Assembly: GCA_016710595.1 (NCBI GenBank)
Contig: JADJVM010000008.1
Location: forward strand, 744,001-808,000
Source: Niastella sp.
Lineage (GTDB): Bacteria; Bacteroidota; Bacteroidia; Chitinophagales; Chitinophagaceae
Direction of reading: 5' to 3'
DNA: 64,000 bases
Below are positions 1-12,641 of the stretch, piece by piece. The notes beneath the pieces are model-generated. The model saw nothing but the letters and a program-made list of their open reading frames with translations. It was not told the DNA's origin and ran no database searches. Every line of letters starts with the position of its first letter. The stretch's first letter is position 1. A program made the position numbers and the translations under genes.

Positions 1-1595
1 TTCGTTTCAAAGATACTCATGTGGTAAATCAAATCCTGCAACCTTCTTTCATCGCCTCCTTTAAAGTTTGGTTCGCATAATCCAAATTCTGAAATAAACA
101 ATGGTTTATCAGGATAACTTAAATGAACACTATCTAAATAATTGTGAATTTTACCAACAGGAATATCCCACCAGCTTCCACCATATTCATTCATCATTAA
201 ATAATCACCATCATTTGCAGCATCAGGAACAAAGGCAGGGTTATTGTAAAAACTTTGAGTGAGTGTATTACTCACATAAGCGGTATGGCGGGATGGATCC
301 AATTGCCGGGAGCGCTTTAATAAAGTTGCAATCATTTTTTTCATATCAGCATCCCTGGCCCTTAATTCATTGCCAACACCCCAGCTAAAAATACTGGTAT
401 GGTTATATAATGTAAAGATCATTTCCTGTAATTGCTGTAACGAAATTTTCTCAATTACACTATTTGCGGGAGTTTCAGGCCCCCATAAGGGAACTTCCTG
501 CTGAACGAGCATACCATTTCGGTCACAAAAATCGTAGAACACATCGCCTTGTTGAAAATGCTGCCGGCTAAAAATACAATTCACCTGCTTCATCAATTTC
601 CCCATTGCAATTATTTGTGAGTCGGGCTCTGCAAATCCAAAATCCGGATTGCTACCTGCAGTCCATTCTACGCCCATTAATTTTACATATTCATTATTTA
701 AAAAGAATTTTCCATTTTTTAATTCTATATTCCTAAACCCGGTATTGGCGGCTATTTTATCTACCCGTTTATTTCCATCCAATACCGTAACAACAACACG
801 GTATAGGTTTGGAAAATCAAAACTCCATGGATGTATTTTTGACAATTCTATATTTACGATTGCTTCATTCAATTGCCAACCGGGCTTTACTGTATTTGTA
901 AAAATATGGTTGTGGGTTGATTGATTTTCTTCAATGACATCAACCAAAAATTTAATATTGTGATTGGCTTTATCAAAACCAAGTTTAAGGTTTAACTTAC
1001 CAGCGTTATTATTTATATCCAATGAGGGCGTTACATGAAGATACTGAGCAGCGGGCTTACCAGAAATAATAAGCGCTACTGTACGGATAATTCCACCATC
1101 ATTTGGCCAATCGAATGAACTGCCAAAAGGGACTTTGTTTGGTCCATAATCATTATTACAGGCAACTGTAATAATATTTTCTTTACCAAATACCAATGCG
1201 CCATCCAGGTTTATGTAAAATTTATTGAAGCCATCCCCGATGTGTTCTGCTATTTTTTTACCATTCAAATAAATGAATGATGTATGGTTAATGGCACCAA
1301 ACTGCAAAACTATATTTTTATTTTTCCAGCTACCCGGTGCTAATATTTTTTTTTGGTACCATCCCCAACCATAGTGATTTTGATTTTCTGCTTCAATATT
1401 CCAGGTATGTGGCAATACCACAGATCTGGTATTGGGTAAAATTCGCTTTTGCCAATTTTCATATAGGCCAACAGCGGTTTTATCTGTTGTAAATTGCCAA
1501 TCATTATTAAGTGGTAAAGTATCTCTCTGTGCAAAAGAATTAATACCCATTAACAATAAAGAAAAAAGAATATAGCTGTGAATGTTTTTTTTCAT
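1..1595 (-). CDS. GH2 beta-galactosidase/glucuronidase-type glycosidase (3' end beyond window)
   Basis: Secreted or periplasmic retaining glycoside hydrolase of family 2, expected to remove a terminal beta-linked sugar. About 531 codons are present, reading minus from ATG at 1595; the frame is open to base 1, so the C-terminus is missing. I translated it by hand. It opens with a signal peptide (MKKNIHSYILFS...NSFAQ), then a sugar-binding jelly roll (LPHTWN, YGWGWYQKK), an Ig-like domain and a TIM barrel. GVGNELRARD holds the probable acid/base Glu and FISEFG the probable nucleophile. It is the last visible gene of the lacZ-hexosaminidase-galK-symporter operon, 36 bp after the symporter, which favours a beta-galactoside substrate. 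Beta-glucuronidase or beta-mannosidase activity cannot be excluded from sequence. Confidence 0.87.
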   Translation of the reverse strand, partial: MKKNIHSYILFSLLLMGINSFAQRDTLPLNNDWQFTTDKTAVGLYENWQKRILPNTRSVVLPHTWNIEAENQNHYGWGWYQKKILAPGSWKNKNIVLQFGAINHTSFIYLNGKKIAEHIGDGFNKFYINLDGALVFGKENIITVACNNDYGPNKVPFGSSFDWPNDGGIIRTVALIISGKPAAQYLHVTPSLDINNNAGKLNLKLGFDKANHNIKFLVDVIEENQSTHNHIFTNTVKPGWQLNEAIVNIELSKIHPWSFDFPNLYRVVVTVLDGNKRVDKIAANTGFRNIELKNGKFFLNNEYVKLMGVEWTAGSNPDFGFAEPDSQIIAMGKLMKQVNCIFSRQHFQQGDVFYDFCDRNGMLVQQEVPLWGPETPANSVIEKISLQQLQEMIFTLYNHTSIFSWGVGNELRARDADMKKMIATLLKRSRQLDPSRHTAYVSNTLTQSFYNNPAFVPDAANDGDYLMMNEYGGSWWDIPVGKIHNYLDSVHLSYPDKPLFISEFGLCEPNFKGGDERRLQDLIYHMSIFET

Positions 1596-1631
1596 AATAA
1601 ATTTATATAGTTGTCAAAAAAAAAATAAATA

Positions 1632-3326
1632 TTACCAAAACCGGGCGTATAAAACTGCTACCGCTAACAAAATTGTAATTGCCATTACCCATTGAGTAGC
1701 CGATAAACCATACATTTCGGACGCAGGTTTCATTTCGTTTCCTTTTATTTGGCCTTTTTTATCTAACATACTTACCCCCATAATTAATAATACGGTGAAG
1801 AAAAATACCCAACCCATTTGTATTAAAAATGGAATTTCAAAAATACCAGAAGCATTTGGATAAGCAGTATATATGAGGGTTTCATGCCCTATGAGGCCCG
1901 GTAAAAATTTATCAAATAAAATAGCCAGCATGACGCCCCCAATAATGCCGGCGATAGCACCCTTTGAAGTTGTTTTTTTCCAGAAAAACCCCAATAAGAA
2001 AACGGGGAAAATGGCAGGTGAAATATAACCTGTATATTTTTGAATAAATTCAAAACCACCTTTGCCACCAATACCGAGGCTATCATTCCAGTTTACTAAG
2101 ATGGCAATGAGTAACGAGAAAATAACTACCCATCGGCCCATCCGGATTAGTTTCTTTTGAGAAGCATCTTTATTAAAATATTTTTTAAAAATATCTAAAG
2201 TGTAAATAGTAGAAATGCTATTGGCTTTGCCTGCCAGAGAGGCTACAATAGCAGCGGTTAAAGCTGCCATGCTGAGCCCTTTTAAGCCCGTAGGTAAAAA
2301 TCCTAACATTGCAGAATAGGCATTGTCTTCTCTAAACTCACCATTGGTGAGCATTTGTGTATGCAATTCGCCATTTTGATAAAGTACATATGCTGCAATA
2401 CCTGGTACCACTACCAACAAAGGCATTAATAATTTTAGAAATGCAGAAAATAAAATTCCTGTACGGGCTGTTTTTAAATTAGCGCCCAACGCTCTTTGAG
2501 TGATATACTGGTTGCAGCCCCAATAATTTAAATTGGCGACCCACATACCTGCTGCCAGCATAGCCAGGCCGGGCAAACTGGCGTAGTTGCTAATTTCCTG
2601 CTGGGTTGCACCTGTTTTCGGTTTATTAAAAATCATATCAAAATGGCCGGGAGCAGATTTTAATAATTGATTAAAACCCGCTAATGCATTGGTGCCAAGG
2701 CCAAATTTTTCTGATACAACAGTTAATGCAATATAGGTTGTAAATAAGCCACCAATGATTAAAACCAACACTTGAATTACATCTGTATAACCAATTACAT
2801 TCATGCCACCAAGCGTAATGATGAGTGCAAAAAATGCAAGCGCCATCATGATGATATGAAAATTACCACCACCGGTTAAGTTATTAATCGCAATGGTGCC
2901 CAGGTACAAAATAGAAGTAAGGTTTACAAAAACATACAGGAAGAGCCAAAAGACAGCCATGAGTAATGCCACTGTTTCATTATACCTGGTTTTTAAAAAT
3001 TGAGGCATTGTATAAATGCGGTTCTTTAAATAAACGGGCATAAAAAATATGGCTACAATTATCAATGCTACAGCAGCGATCCATTCGTAAGAAGATATGG
3101 CGAGTCCTAAACGAAACCCATTTCCGCTCATCCCAATAAATTGTTCTGCTGAAATATTGGAAGCAATTAAGGAAGCGCCAATGGCCCACCAGGTGAGCTG
3201 GCCTTCTGCTAAAAAAAAGTCGGCTGCATTGGCATGTGCTGCTTTCTTTTTACGAAACACCCATAATCCATAACTTGCAACGGCAATAAAATAAATAAGA
3301 AAAACCAGGTAGTCTTGTTTTTGCAT
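1632..3326 (-). CDS. Sodium/galactose (glucose) symporter, SSS family, vSGLT-like
   Basis: Inner-membrane Na+-coupled sugar importer of 564 residues with about 14 hydrophobic segments. It closely resembles, from memory, Vibrio vSGLT. Shared stretches include NISAEQFIGMSG, YEW, the WVANLxYWGxNQYI segment, FLKL, the IQxYTG motif and the LGFFWKKTTSKGA loop. Most residues known to contact galactose in vSGLT appear kept (Gln in AEQF, Glu in YEW, Asn and Tyr in the NYWG region, Lys in FLKL, Gln in FIQ). The Ser two residues after the YEW Trp in vSGLT is Ala here. It lies 20 bp downstream of galactokinase and directly before a GH2 enzyme, so galactose is the likeliest substrate. Glucose is possible. 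Confidence 0.9.
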   Translation of the reverse strand: MQKQDYLVFLIYFIAVASYGLWVFRKKKAAHANAADFFLAEGQLTWWAIGASLIASNISAEQFIGMSGNGFRLGLAISSYEWIAAVALIIVAIFFMPVYLKNRIYTMPQFLKTRYNETVALLMAVFWLFLYVFVNLTSILYLGTIAINNLTGGGNFHIIMMALAFFALIITLGGMNVIGYTDVIQVLVLIIGGLFTTYIALTVVSEKFGLGTNALAGFNQLLKSAPGHFDMIFNKPKTGATQQEISNYASLPGLAMLAAGMWVANLNYWGCNQYITQRALGANLKTARTGILFSAFLKLLMPLLVVVPGIAAYVLYQNGELHTQMLTNGEFREDNAYSAMLGFLPTGLKGLSMAALTAAIVASLAGKANSISTIYTLDIFKKYFNKDASQKKLIRMGRWVVIFSLLIAILVNWNDSLGIGGKGGFEFIQKYTGYISPAIFPVFLLGFFWKKTTSKGAIAGIIGGVMLAILFDKFLPGLIGHETLIYTAYPNASGIFEIPFLIQMGWVFFFTVLLIMGVSMLDKKGQIKGNEMKPASEMYGLSATQWVMAITILLAVAVLYARFW

Positions 3327-3346
3327 ATACGTTGTTTTATATTTTT

Positions 3347-4498
3347 TTACACTATCAACTCAGTTCCATTTTGTACTGATACAATGTATGCTGATAAATT
3401 TTTTCCTGTTTCAATTTTATATTTTTCAGTAAGGTCTTCAATTAACTCCGGCACTGTATTTTCATTTATTACATTGATAGTGCAACCTCCAAAACCACCT
3501 CCCATCATTCGGGCGCCTAAAACAGCATTATTATCTTTTACCTGGTCAATTAAAAAATCAAGCTCTGCACAACTTACTTCATACTCTTTACTTAATCCTT
3601 CATGTGTTTGAAACATTTTTTTTCCAAATGAAATAAAATCATTCTTCTGTAAATCTACGCAGGCGTTAATAGTCCGTTCAATTTCATTTACCACATATTT
3701 ACATCTGCGAAATACCAGTTCATCTTCGGGTAATACATATTGGTCCAGCATTTGGAGGTTTGCATCCCGAAGGCTATGTACCTGAGGTTGATGTTGCTGA
3801 ATGATCGCTACTCCTTTTTCACATTGTGCCCTGCGTTGATTATAAGCCGAAGATGCGAGTGAATGTTTTACATGCGTATCCAGTAACACTAATTTTAGGC
3901 CAGCCATATTGAAAGGAAAATATTCAAATTCAAGCGAGCGGCAATCTAACCTGATGAGTTTATTTTCCTGGCCAAACATACTTGCAAACTGATCCATAAT
4001 ACCACATTTTACACCCGCAAATTCATGTTCTGACTTTTGAGCCATTTTAACCATTTCAATTTTAGAAATACCGAGGTTAAATAATTCATTCAATGCAAAA
4101 ACAGTTGCACATTCTACCGAAGCAGAAGAAGATAAGCCTGCACCAATGGGAACATTGCCACTTAAAACCAGGTTGAATCCTGTAATATGATATTTTGATT
4201 TTACTAATTGATCCACCACACCGAGGATATAAACCGGCCAATGCATTCCGTTTGTACTTAAACCGGTAATTGAAGTTTCCAAAGATTCATTAAAATCTAC
4301 AGAAAATAAATGTATGCCTTCATCATCTCTTTTTTGAGTCGCCACAAAAGCATATTTATCAATAGCAGCAGGCAATACAAAACCACCATTATAATCAGTA
4401 TGTTCACCAATTAAATTTATGCGGCCCGGGGATTTTACCATTAAAGGAATAGTTCCAAACTTCTCAATAAATACTTTCTTTATATTTTGTTCCATCAT
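3347..4498 (-). CDS. galK: Galactokinase
   Basis: Cytoplasmic GHMP-family kinase making galactose 1-phosphate, the first step of the Leloir pathway. It shows the galactokinase signature GRINLIGEHTDYNGG near the N-terminus, the GHMP ATP loop (NVPIGAGLSSSASVE) and the C-terminal MGGGFGGCTI motif. The frame is open 21 codons further upstream, but that extension lies inside the end of the hexosaminidase gene. The ATG pair at 4498/4495 gives MMEQNIKKVFIEKF and a normal 383-residue enzyme, so I chose 4498. It sits 13 bp after the hexosaminidase stop and 20 bp before the symporter, in one operon. galT and galE are not in this window. Confidence 0.95.
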   Translation of the reverse strand: MMEQNIKKVFIEKFGTIPLMVKSPGRINLIGEHTDYNGGFVLPAAIDKYAFVATQKRDDEGIHLFSVDFNESLETSITGLSTNGMHWPVYILGVVDQLVKSKYHITGFNLVLSGNVPIGAGLSSSASVECATVFALNELFNLGISKIEMVKMAQKSEHEFAGVKCGIMDQFASMFGQENKLIRLDCRSLEFEYFPFNMAGLKLVLLDTHVKHSLASSAYNQRRAQCEKGVAIIQQHQPQVHSLRDANLQMLDQYVLPEDELVFRRCKYVVNEIERTINACVDLQKNDFISFGKKMFQTHEGLSKEYEVSCAELDFLIDQVKDNNAVLGARMMGGGFGGCTINVINENTVPELIEDLTEKYKIETGKNLSAYIVSVQNGTELIV

Positions 4499-4511
4499 TT
4501 TTGATTCATTT

Positions 4512-6815
4512 TTATTGTACAATAATTTCATCTGCAAATATCCAGGCTGGCTTTCCTGCACCGGGGTGGCCTTCCGGGCATTTTGTATTTGTTGCCTTTA
4601 CTCTTATATAACGTGCTGTTTGTACAGGAAAAGAAATTGCAAAATCCTTAATAGTTGGCATTTTTTCATTTACAGGAACATCATTGATTGAGGTATTTAT
4701 AAAGGAAAAGTTTATGCCATCTAATGAAATTTCAAAACTTACAGAAGAAGGCATAAAGATCCAGTCACGGTAGTGTTGCCAGCAGCCAAGGCTGATTGAT
4801 TTTATTTCTTCATTCTTTCCCAAATCAATGGTTGCTATCAAATCATTTCCCGAAAACCCGTGCCAATACTTGCTTACATCATTCTTACCCCTTACTCCAT
4901 CAGTTAAAGAGTTGGGGCCATCCGCCAGGTAATGTTTGCTAACGGCATGGGTATAAATTACATTTTTACCGATCGCTTTATGCATTACAAAACTTTGCTC
5001 AGCAGGAACAAGGCCTAATACGTTTCCATCTAAAATGGCTACTGCTTTTAATGTAGCAGAATTTTCAATTAATATTGGTTTAGTATATTTTTTCGATTCT
5101 GCAGAAGGGATGCTGCCATCTAAACTGTAATATATATCAGCACCCAACATTTCGGTAGAAAGGCTTGCCGTTAATTCTCCATTATTTGAAATTGGTTTTA
5201 TATACACTTTAAAATTTCCATGAGAATACTGTAAACCCGTTTCATCGAATCTTTTAAAATGATGTTGCAGCCGCTGGTTGAAATTTTCCCAATTTTTATT
5301 TTGTACCGGGCTCCAAACTACTTCGGCTAAAGCAAGCATACGAGGTAAAATCATATATTCCACATGCAATGGGTTTACGATATATTCGCCCCATAAATTT
5401 CCCTGGGCACCTAATACAAATTTTTGTTGTGATGGTGATAGTTCTTTGGGTATGGGTTCATATTCATATACATTTTTCAATGTGTTCATACCGCCATTGG
5501 CACGAGGCTCTCCTTCAGGCCCAGCCTGGTATTGATTAAAATAGAGCGGAAAGCCCGGCGTCATTACCACATCATGCTTCATCTTTGCTGCTTCAATACC
5601 TCCTGCTTCACCACGCCAGCTCATCACTGTTGCATCAGGAGCCAGCCCGCCTTCTAAAATTTCGTCCCAGCCAATCATTTTGCGTCCCTTATCGTTAATA
5701 AATTTTTCAATTCGTTTAATAAAGTAACTCTGCAATTCTTCTTCATTATGTAAGCCTTCATCTTTTATTCTTGCCTGGCATTTGGGGCATTTCTTCCAGG
5801 GCGCTTTATCCACTTCGTCGCCACCCATATGAATGTAAGGAGACGGAAATAAATTAATTACTTCTGTTAATACATTTTGTAAAAATAAAAATACACTATC
5901 GTTACCCGCACAGTAATTAGATGCCATGCCGGTATAATTGCCCCCTGTTAATGGCAATTGTGGTTGTTGTGTGCAACTCAATTGCGGATAGGCTGCAATA
6001 GCAGATGCAACATGCCCAGGCATTTCTATTTCAGGTACAATTGTAACATTCCTATCTGCGGCATATTGAATAATGTCTTTTATTTGTTCCTGGGTATAAT
6101 AACCGCCATAGGTAGCGGGTTCACCCGGCTTTGCCTGTGGCCGCTCTTCCCAACTGATATTATTTTTATCTACACGCCATGACCCGATTTTTGTTAACAG
6201 TGGATATTTTTTAATTTCTATTCTCCATCCCTGGTCATCTACTAAATGCCAATGAAAAATATTCATTTTATATGCTGCCAATAAATCAATGTATTGCTTA
6301 ATAAATTCAGGCCCATAAAAATGCCTGCTCACATCCAAGTGCATGCCACGCCATTTAAAACGAGGATAATCTATTATTTTTAAACAAGGTATCTTCAATG
6401 TAGCATTGGTTCTTATGACAGGCAACATTTGTAACAAGGTTTGCATTCCATAAATGATACCTGCTTTTTTATTTGCTAATATTTCTATTTTATTTGTAGA
6501 AATGTTTAACAAATATCCTTCCTCATTAAGTGCGCTATTGTTAGCTAACTTCAATTCAATATTTTTTTGCAGAGTTGCATTTTTATGTAATTGTATACCG
6601 CTGATATTTTTTAAAGAAGCACTGAAAAATAATGCTGCTGCACTTAAGTCTTTGTTTGCTTTATTAAAATTTATAGTAGTATTGCTATCCAGGATAAAAT
6701 TTCCATCAGCATATTCTATGCTCACCGGTTGCGGGATAATTGACACTTTTTGTGCATTCATAATGGCAGGGAATATCAGGAATATTAATTGGAATATTGT
6801 TTTCAATTTCATCAT
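4512..6815 (-). CDS. GH20 beta-N-acetylhexosaminidase
   Basis: Exported family 20 exo-enzyme releasing terminal beta-GlcNAc or beta-GalNAc by substrate-assisted catalysis; 767 residues. Signal peptide 1-22 (ends MNAQ), GH20b domain about 25-145, catalytic barrel about 148-495. The paired catalytic residues are Asp333-Glu334 in YIHMGGDEV. The CPKC pair follows soon after, typical of this subfamily. The C-terminal part carries a chitobiase-type/fn3-like segment (about 540-610) and then an F5/8 type C (discoidin) module (about 640-765) likely to bind carbohydrate. It lies 74 bp after the beta-galactosidase in the same direction, fitting stepwise trimming of lacto-N-biose or N-acetyllactosamine chains. 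Confidence 0.94.
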   Translation of the reverse strand: MMKLKTIFQLIFLIFPAIMNAQKVSIIPQPVSIEYADGNFILDSNTTINFNKANKDLSAAALFFSASLKNISGIQLHKNATLQKNIELKLANNSALNEEGYLLNISTNKIEILANKKAGIIYGMQTLLQMLPVIRTNATLKIPCLKIIDYPRFKWRGMHLDVSRHFYGPEFIKQYIDLLAAYKMNIFHWHLVDDQGWRIEIKKYPLLTKIGSWRVDKNNISWEERPQAKPGEPATYGGYYTQEQIKDIIQYAADRNVTIVPEIEMPGHVASAIAAYPQLSCTQQPQLPLTGGNYTGMASNYCAGNDSVFLFLQNVLTEVINLFPSPYIHMGGDEVDKAPWKKCPKCQARIKDEGLHNEEELQSYFIKRIEKFINDKGRKMIGWDEILEGGLAPDATVMSWRGEAGGIEAAKMKHDVVMTPGFPLYFNQYQAGPEGEPRANGGMNTLKNVYEYEPIPKELSPSQQKFVLGAQGNLWGEYIVNPLHVEYMILPRMLALAEVVWSPVQNKNWENFNQRLQHHFKRFDETGLQYSHGNFKVYIKPISNNGELTASLSTEMLGADIYYSLDGSIPSAESKKYTKPILIENSATLKAVAILDGNVLGLVPAEQSFVMHKAIGKNVIYTHAVSKHYLADGPNSLTDGVRGKNDVSKYWHGFSGNDLIATIDLGKNEEIKSISLGCWQHYRDWIFMPSSVSFEISLDGINFSFINTSINDVPVNEKMPTIKDFAISFPVQTARYIRVKATNTKCPEGHPGAGKPAWIFADEIIVQ

Positions 6816-6889
6816 TTAAATAATGTACCGAATTATATTTTTTAATTTATTTTTTTGAAGTCTATATTTCCAGTGCATACGATTTGTTT

Positions 6890-10392
<3,503 letters not shown>

Positions 10393-11439
10393 ATGCAAAT
10401 AGAAATTTTAAAAGCTTACGGCTTTACAGATGGCTCCGCATCAATCCTGGAGTATGGTTCCGGACTCATTAACCATACCTGGAGATTGAGTTATAAAAAC
10501 AATGATTATATCCTGCAACGCATAAATGACAATGTTTTTAAAGAACCTGAAAATATTGCTCATAATATTCGCTTTATAGCCGATTATCTTAAACAACATC
10601 AGCCTGATTATCTTTTTGTAGCTCCTGTAAAGACAATCAACGGGCAGGAAATGGTTTACTTAAAAAATGAAGGGTATTTTAGAATGTTTCCTTTTGTAAA
10701 AGATTCACTTACTAAGAATGTACTGGAAACCCCGGGTGAGGCATTTGAAGCTGCTGCACAGTTTGGGAAATTTACAAAATTGCTTGATGGAATTACAATG
10801 AACAATTTAAAAATAACGATACCCGATTTTCACAACCTTTCACTCAGGCAGGAACAATTTTTCTCGGCGTTAAAAAATGGCAACCCACAACGAATAAACG
10901 AAACAAAAGATTTGGTCCGGGAATTATTAAACCAAATAAGTATTGTTACACAATTTGAAAATATCATAAACCACAGCGAGTTTAAAAAAAGAGTAACACA
11001 CCATGATACAAAAATCAGTAATGTTTTATTTAATCAATCAGGTAAAGGTTTATGTGTAATAGACCTTGATACCGTAATGCCCGGTTATTTTATAAGTGAT
11101 GCAGGAGACATGATGCGTACTTATCTATCCCCGGTTAGTGAAGAAGAAAAAGATTTTAGCAAAATTGAAATTAGGGATCATTTTTATGAAGCCATTGTAA
11201 ATGGATATTATAATGAAATGAAAGAAGTACTCACCGATACAGAAAAACAATCTTTTTTTTATGCCGGTATATTTATGATTTATATGCAGGCTATCCGGTT
11301 TTTAACTGACTATTTAAATAACGACCGGTACTATGGGTCTTCATACCCGGGCCATAACCTGGTGAGGGCAGGTAACCAGGCTGTATTATTAAAAAGGTTG
11401 CTCGAAAAAAAAGAAGTATTCTCTACATTATTAAAATAA
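10393..11439 (+). CDS. APH-fold sugar kinase, similar to N-acetylhexosamine 1-kinase (NahK)
   Basis: Cytoplasmic kinase of 348 residues with the aminoglycoside-phosphotransferase fold. The catalytic loop is HHDTKISNVLF (Asp205, Asn210) and the metal-binding segment is VIDLDTVMPG (Asp224). HxDTKxxNVL followed by IDLDTVMPG is characteristic, from memory, of bifidobacterial NahK/LnpB, which phosphorylates GlcNAc and GalNAc at C1. A substrate such as GlcNAc, GalNAc or ManNAc suits its place between the hexosaminidase/beta-galactosidase operon and the sialic-acid genes. It is convergent with the AGE epimerase, with only 17 bp between the stops. A different sugar or amino-alcohol substrate remains possible, because APH-family specificity drifts. 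Confidence 0.75.
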   Translation: MQIEILKAYGFTDGSASILEYGSGLINHTWRLSYKNNDYILQRINDNVFKEPENIAHNIRFIADYLKQHQPDYLFVAPVKTINGQEMVYLKNEGYFRMFPFVKDSLTKNVLETPGEAFEAAAQFGKFTKLLDGITMNNLKITIPDFHNLSLRQEQFFSALKNGNPQRINETKDLVRELLNQISIVTQFENIINHSEFKKRVTHHDTKISNVLFNQSGKGLCVIDLDTVMPGYFISDAGDMMRTYLSPVSEEEKDFSKIEIRDHFYEAIVNGYYNEMKEVLTDTEKQSFFYAGIFMIYMQAIRFLTDYLNNDRYYGSSYPGHNLVRAGNQAVLLKRLLEKKEVFSTLLK

Positions 11440-11456
11440 TTACATGCACAGGTAAA

Positions 11457-12641
11457 TTATTTTTTAAAATAATTTTGTAACAACTGCATACAATACCATT
11501 CCTGCCGGGGCAAATGAAAGGGCCCTTTATATAAATTCCCTTTTGCTGTTTGTGCAACCGTACCATCCCGGTGTAAATAACCAAACCATTCCCCATTTTT
11601 TGAATCATGAAAATGCTGATACGAATATGCGTGAACTTTTTTATGCATTGCAGCATATTTTTCATCACCAGTTATTAGGTAAGCTAATAAAGTTGCAATG
11701 ATCACTTCATTATGTGGCCACCAGAATTTCATATCCTGCCAATACTCCTGAACAGGTTTGTTGTAAACATCCCTAAAATATAATATGCCACCATGCTCTT
11801 CATCCCAGCCACGCTCCCACATATAGTCCAGCATTTTGCAACCCAGTTCAATTAAATGCTGATCATTATTTTTATACATTGCTTCGTGCAAAATAAACCA
11901 GGCCCCTTCAATGGCATGGCCTGGGTTAAGCGTGCGGCCATCAATATGATCAATGATAGATCCATCAGGCGCCACTTGTTCCATGACACATTGAATGTCA
12001 TCTTTTACAAAATTTGTTTCAATTTCTTTTATCCAGTTATAGATACTTTCGTCACAGCGGGGATCACCAATGGTATCTCTTAATTGCTGAGCTGTATTCA
12101 TCATAATCATGGGAACTCCAATGCCTTTTGCAGGCCGGTTGCCGGTAAACTTTGCTGATAATTTTTTTGTACCATTTGCATAATCAATACAATTACCAAA
12201 AATCGTTCTTGCCCTATTTGCTGCTTCCTGGTCGCCACTTGCTTTTGAATAAGCCGCTGCGGCTATAACATAAAATGTTTCAGAAAAAAAATATCTTCTT
12301 TTTCGAAGTGCTGTACCATCCCTCATTACATGAAAAAACATTTGCCCATCAGTATCAAAACAATATTTGTTTAAGAACTCATATCCCAAACGGGCGCCAT
12401 CCAGCCATTCCTGTTTTTTTTCCACCGTATTATACAAGGTAGCCAGCAACCAGGTTGCACGGCCTTGAATCCATACTGCTTTATCATCGTCAAGTAAGCT
12501 GCCATCTGCATCACGCATCAATAGGAAACCACCAAATTCTCGATCATAGGAACGAGGAAACCAAAAAGGAACCGTATCGTTCAGCAATTGGTTTTTATAA
12601 AAAATTTCTAAATCTAAAAGTTGTTCTTTTGTGTAAATCAT
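11457..12641 (-). CDS. AGE-family N-acylglucosamine 2-epimerase (ManNAc to GlcNAc)
   Basis: Cytoplasmic (alpha/alpha)6-barrel epimerase of 394 residues that interconverts GlcNAc and ManNAc without phosphorylation. Family marks include GRATWLLATLYN, NPGHAIEGAWF with its catalytic His, and KFWWPHNEVIIATL with a second His. Its start overlaps the esterase stop by four bases (ATGA at 12638-12641), so it is translationally coupled to the nan operon. In Bacteroidota an AGE-type epimerase commonly follows NanA, giving the NanA-epimerase-kinase route that avoids ManNAc-6-phosphate. No ManNAc kinase or NagA/NagB is in this window, which fits that route. Other AGE members act on cellobiose or mannose, but the operon argues for ManNAc. 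Confidence 0.88.
   Translation of the reverse strand: MIYTKEQLLDLEIFYKNQLLNDTVPFWFPRSYDREFGGFLLMRDADGSLLDDDKAVWIQGRATWLLATLYNTVEKKQEWLDGARLGYEFLNKYCFDTDGQMFFHVMRDGTALRKRRYFFSETFYVIAAAAYSKASGDQEAANRARTIFGNCIDYANGTKKLSAKFTGNRPAKGIGVPMIMMNTAQQLRDTIGDPRCDESIYNWIKEIETNFVKDDIQCVMEQVAPDGSIIDHIDGRTLNPGHAIEGAWFILHEAMYKNNDQHLIELGCKMLDYMWERGWDEEHGGILYFRDVYNKPVQEYWQDMKFWWPHNEVIIATLLAYLITGDEKYAAMHKKVHAYSYQHFHDSKNGEWFGYLHRDGTVAQTAKGNLYKGPFHLPRQEWYCMQLLQNYFKK

Noticed and set aside
1340..1534. Short minus-strand frame inside the first GH2 gene
   Set aside because: It is a shadow in another frame; the true gene is read from 1595 with GH2 motifs.
4498..4561. N-terminal extension of galactokinase
   Set aside because: It overlaps the hexosaminidase coding end and adds no conserved sequence; the ATG at 4498 fits the family length.
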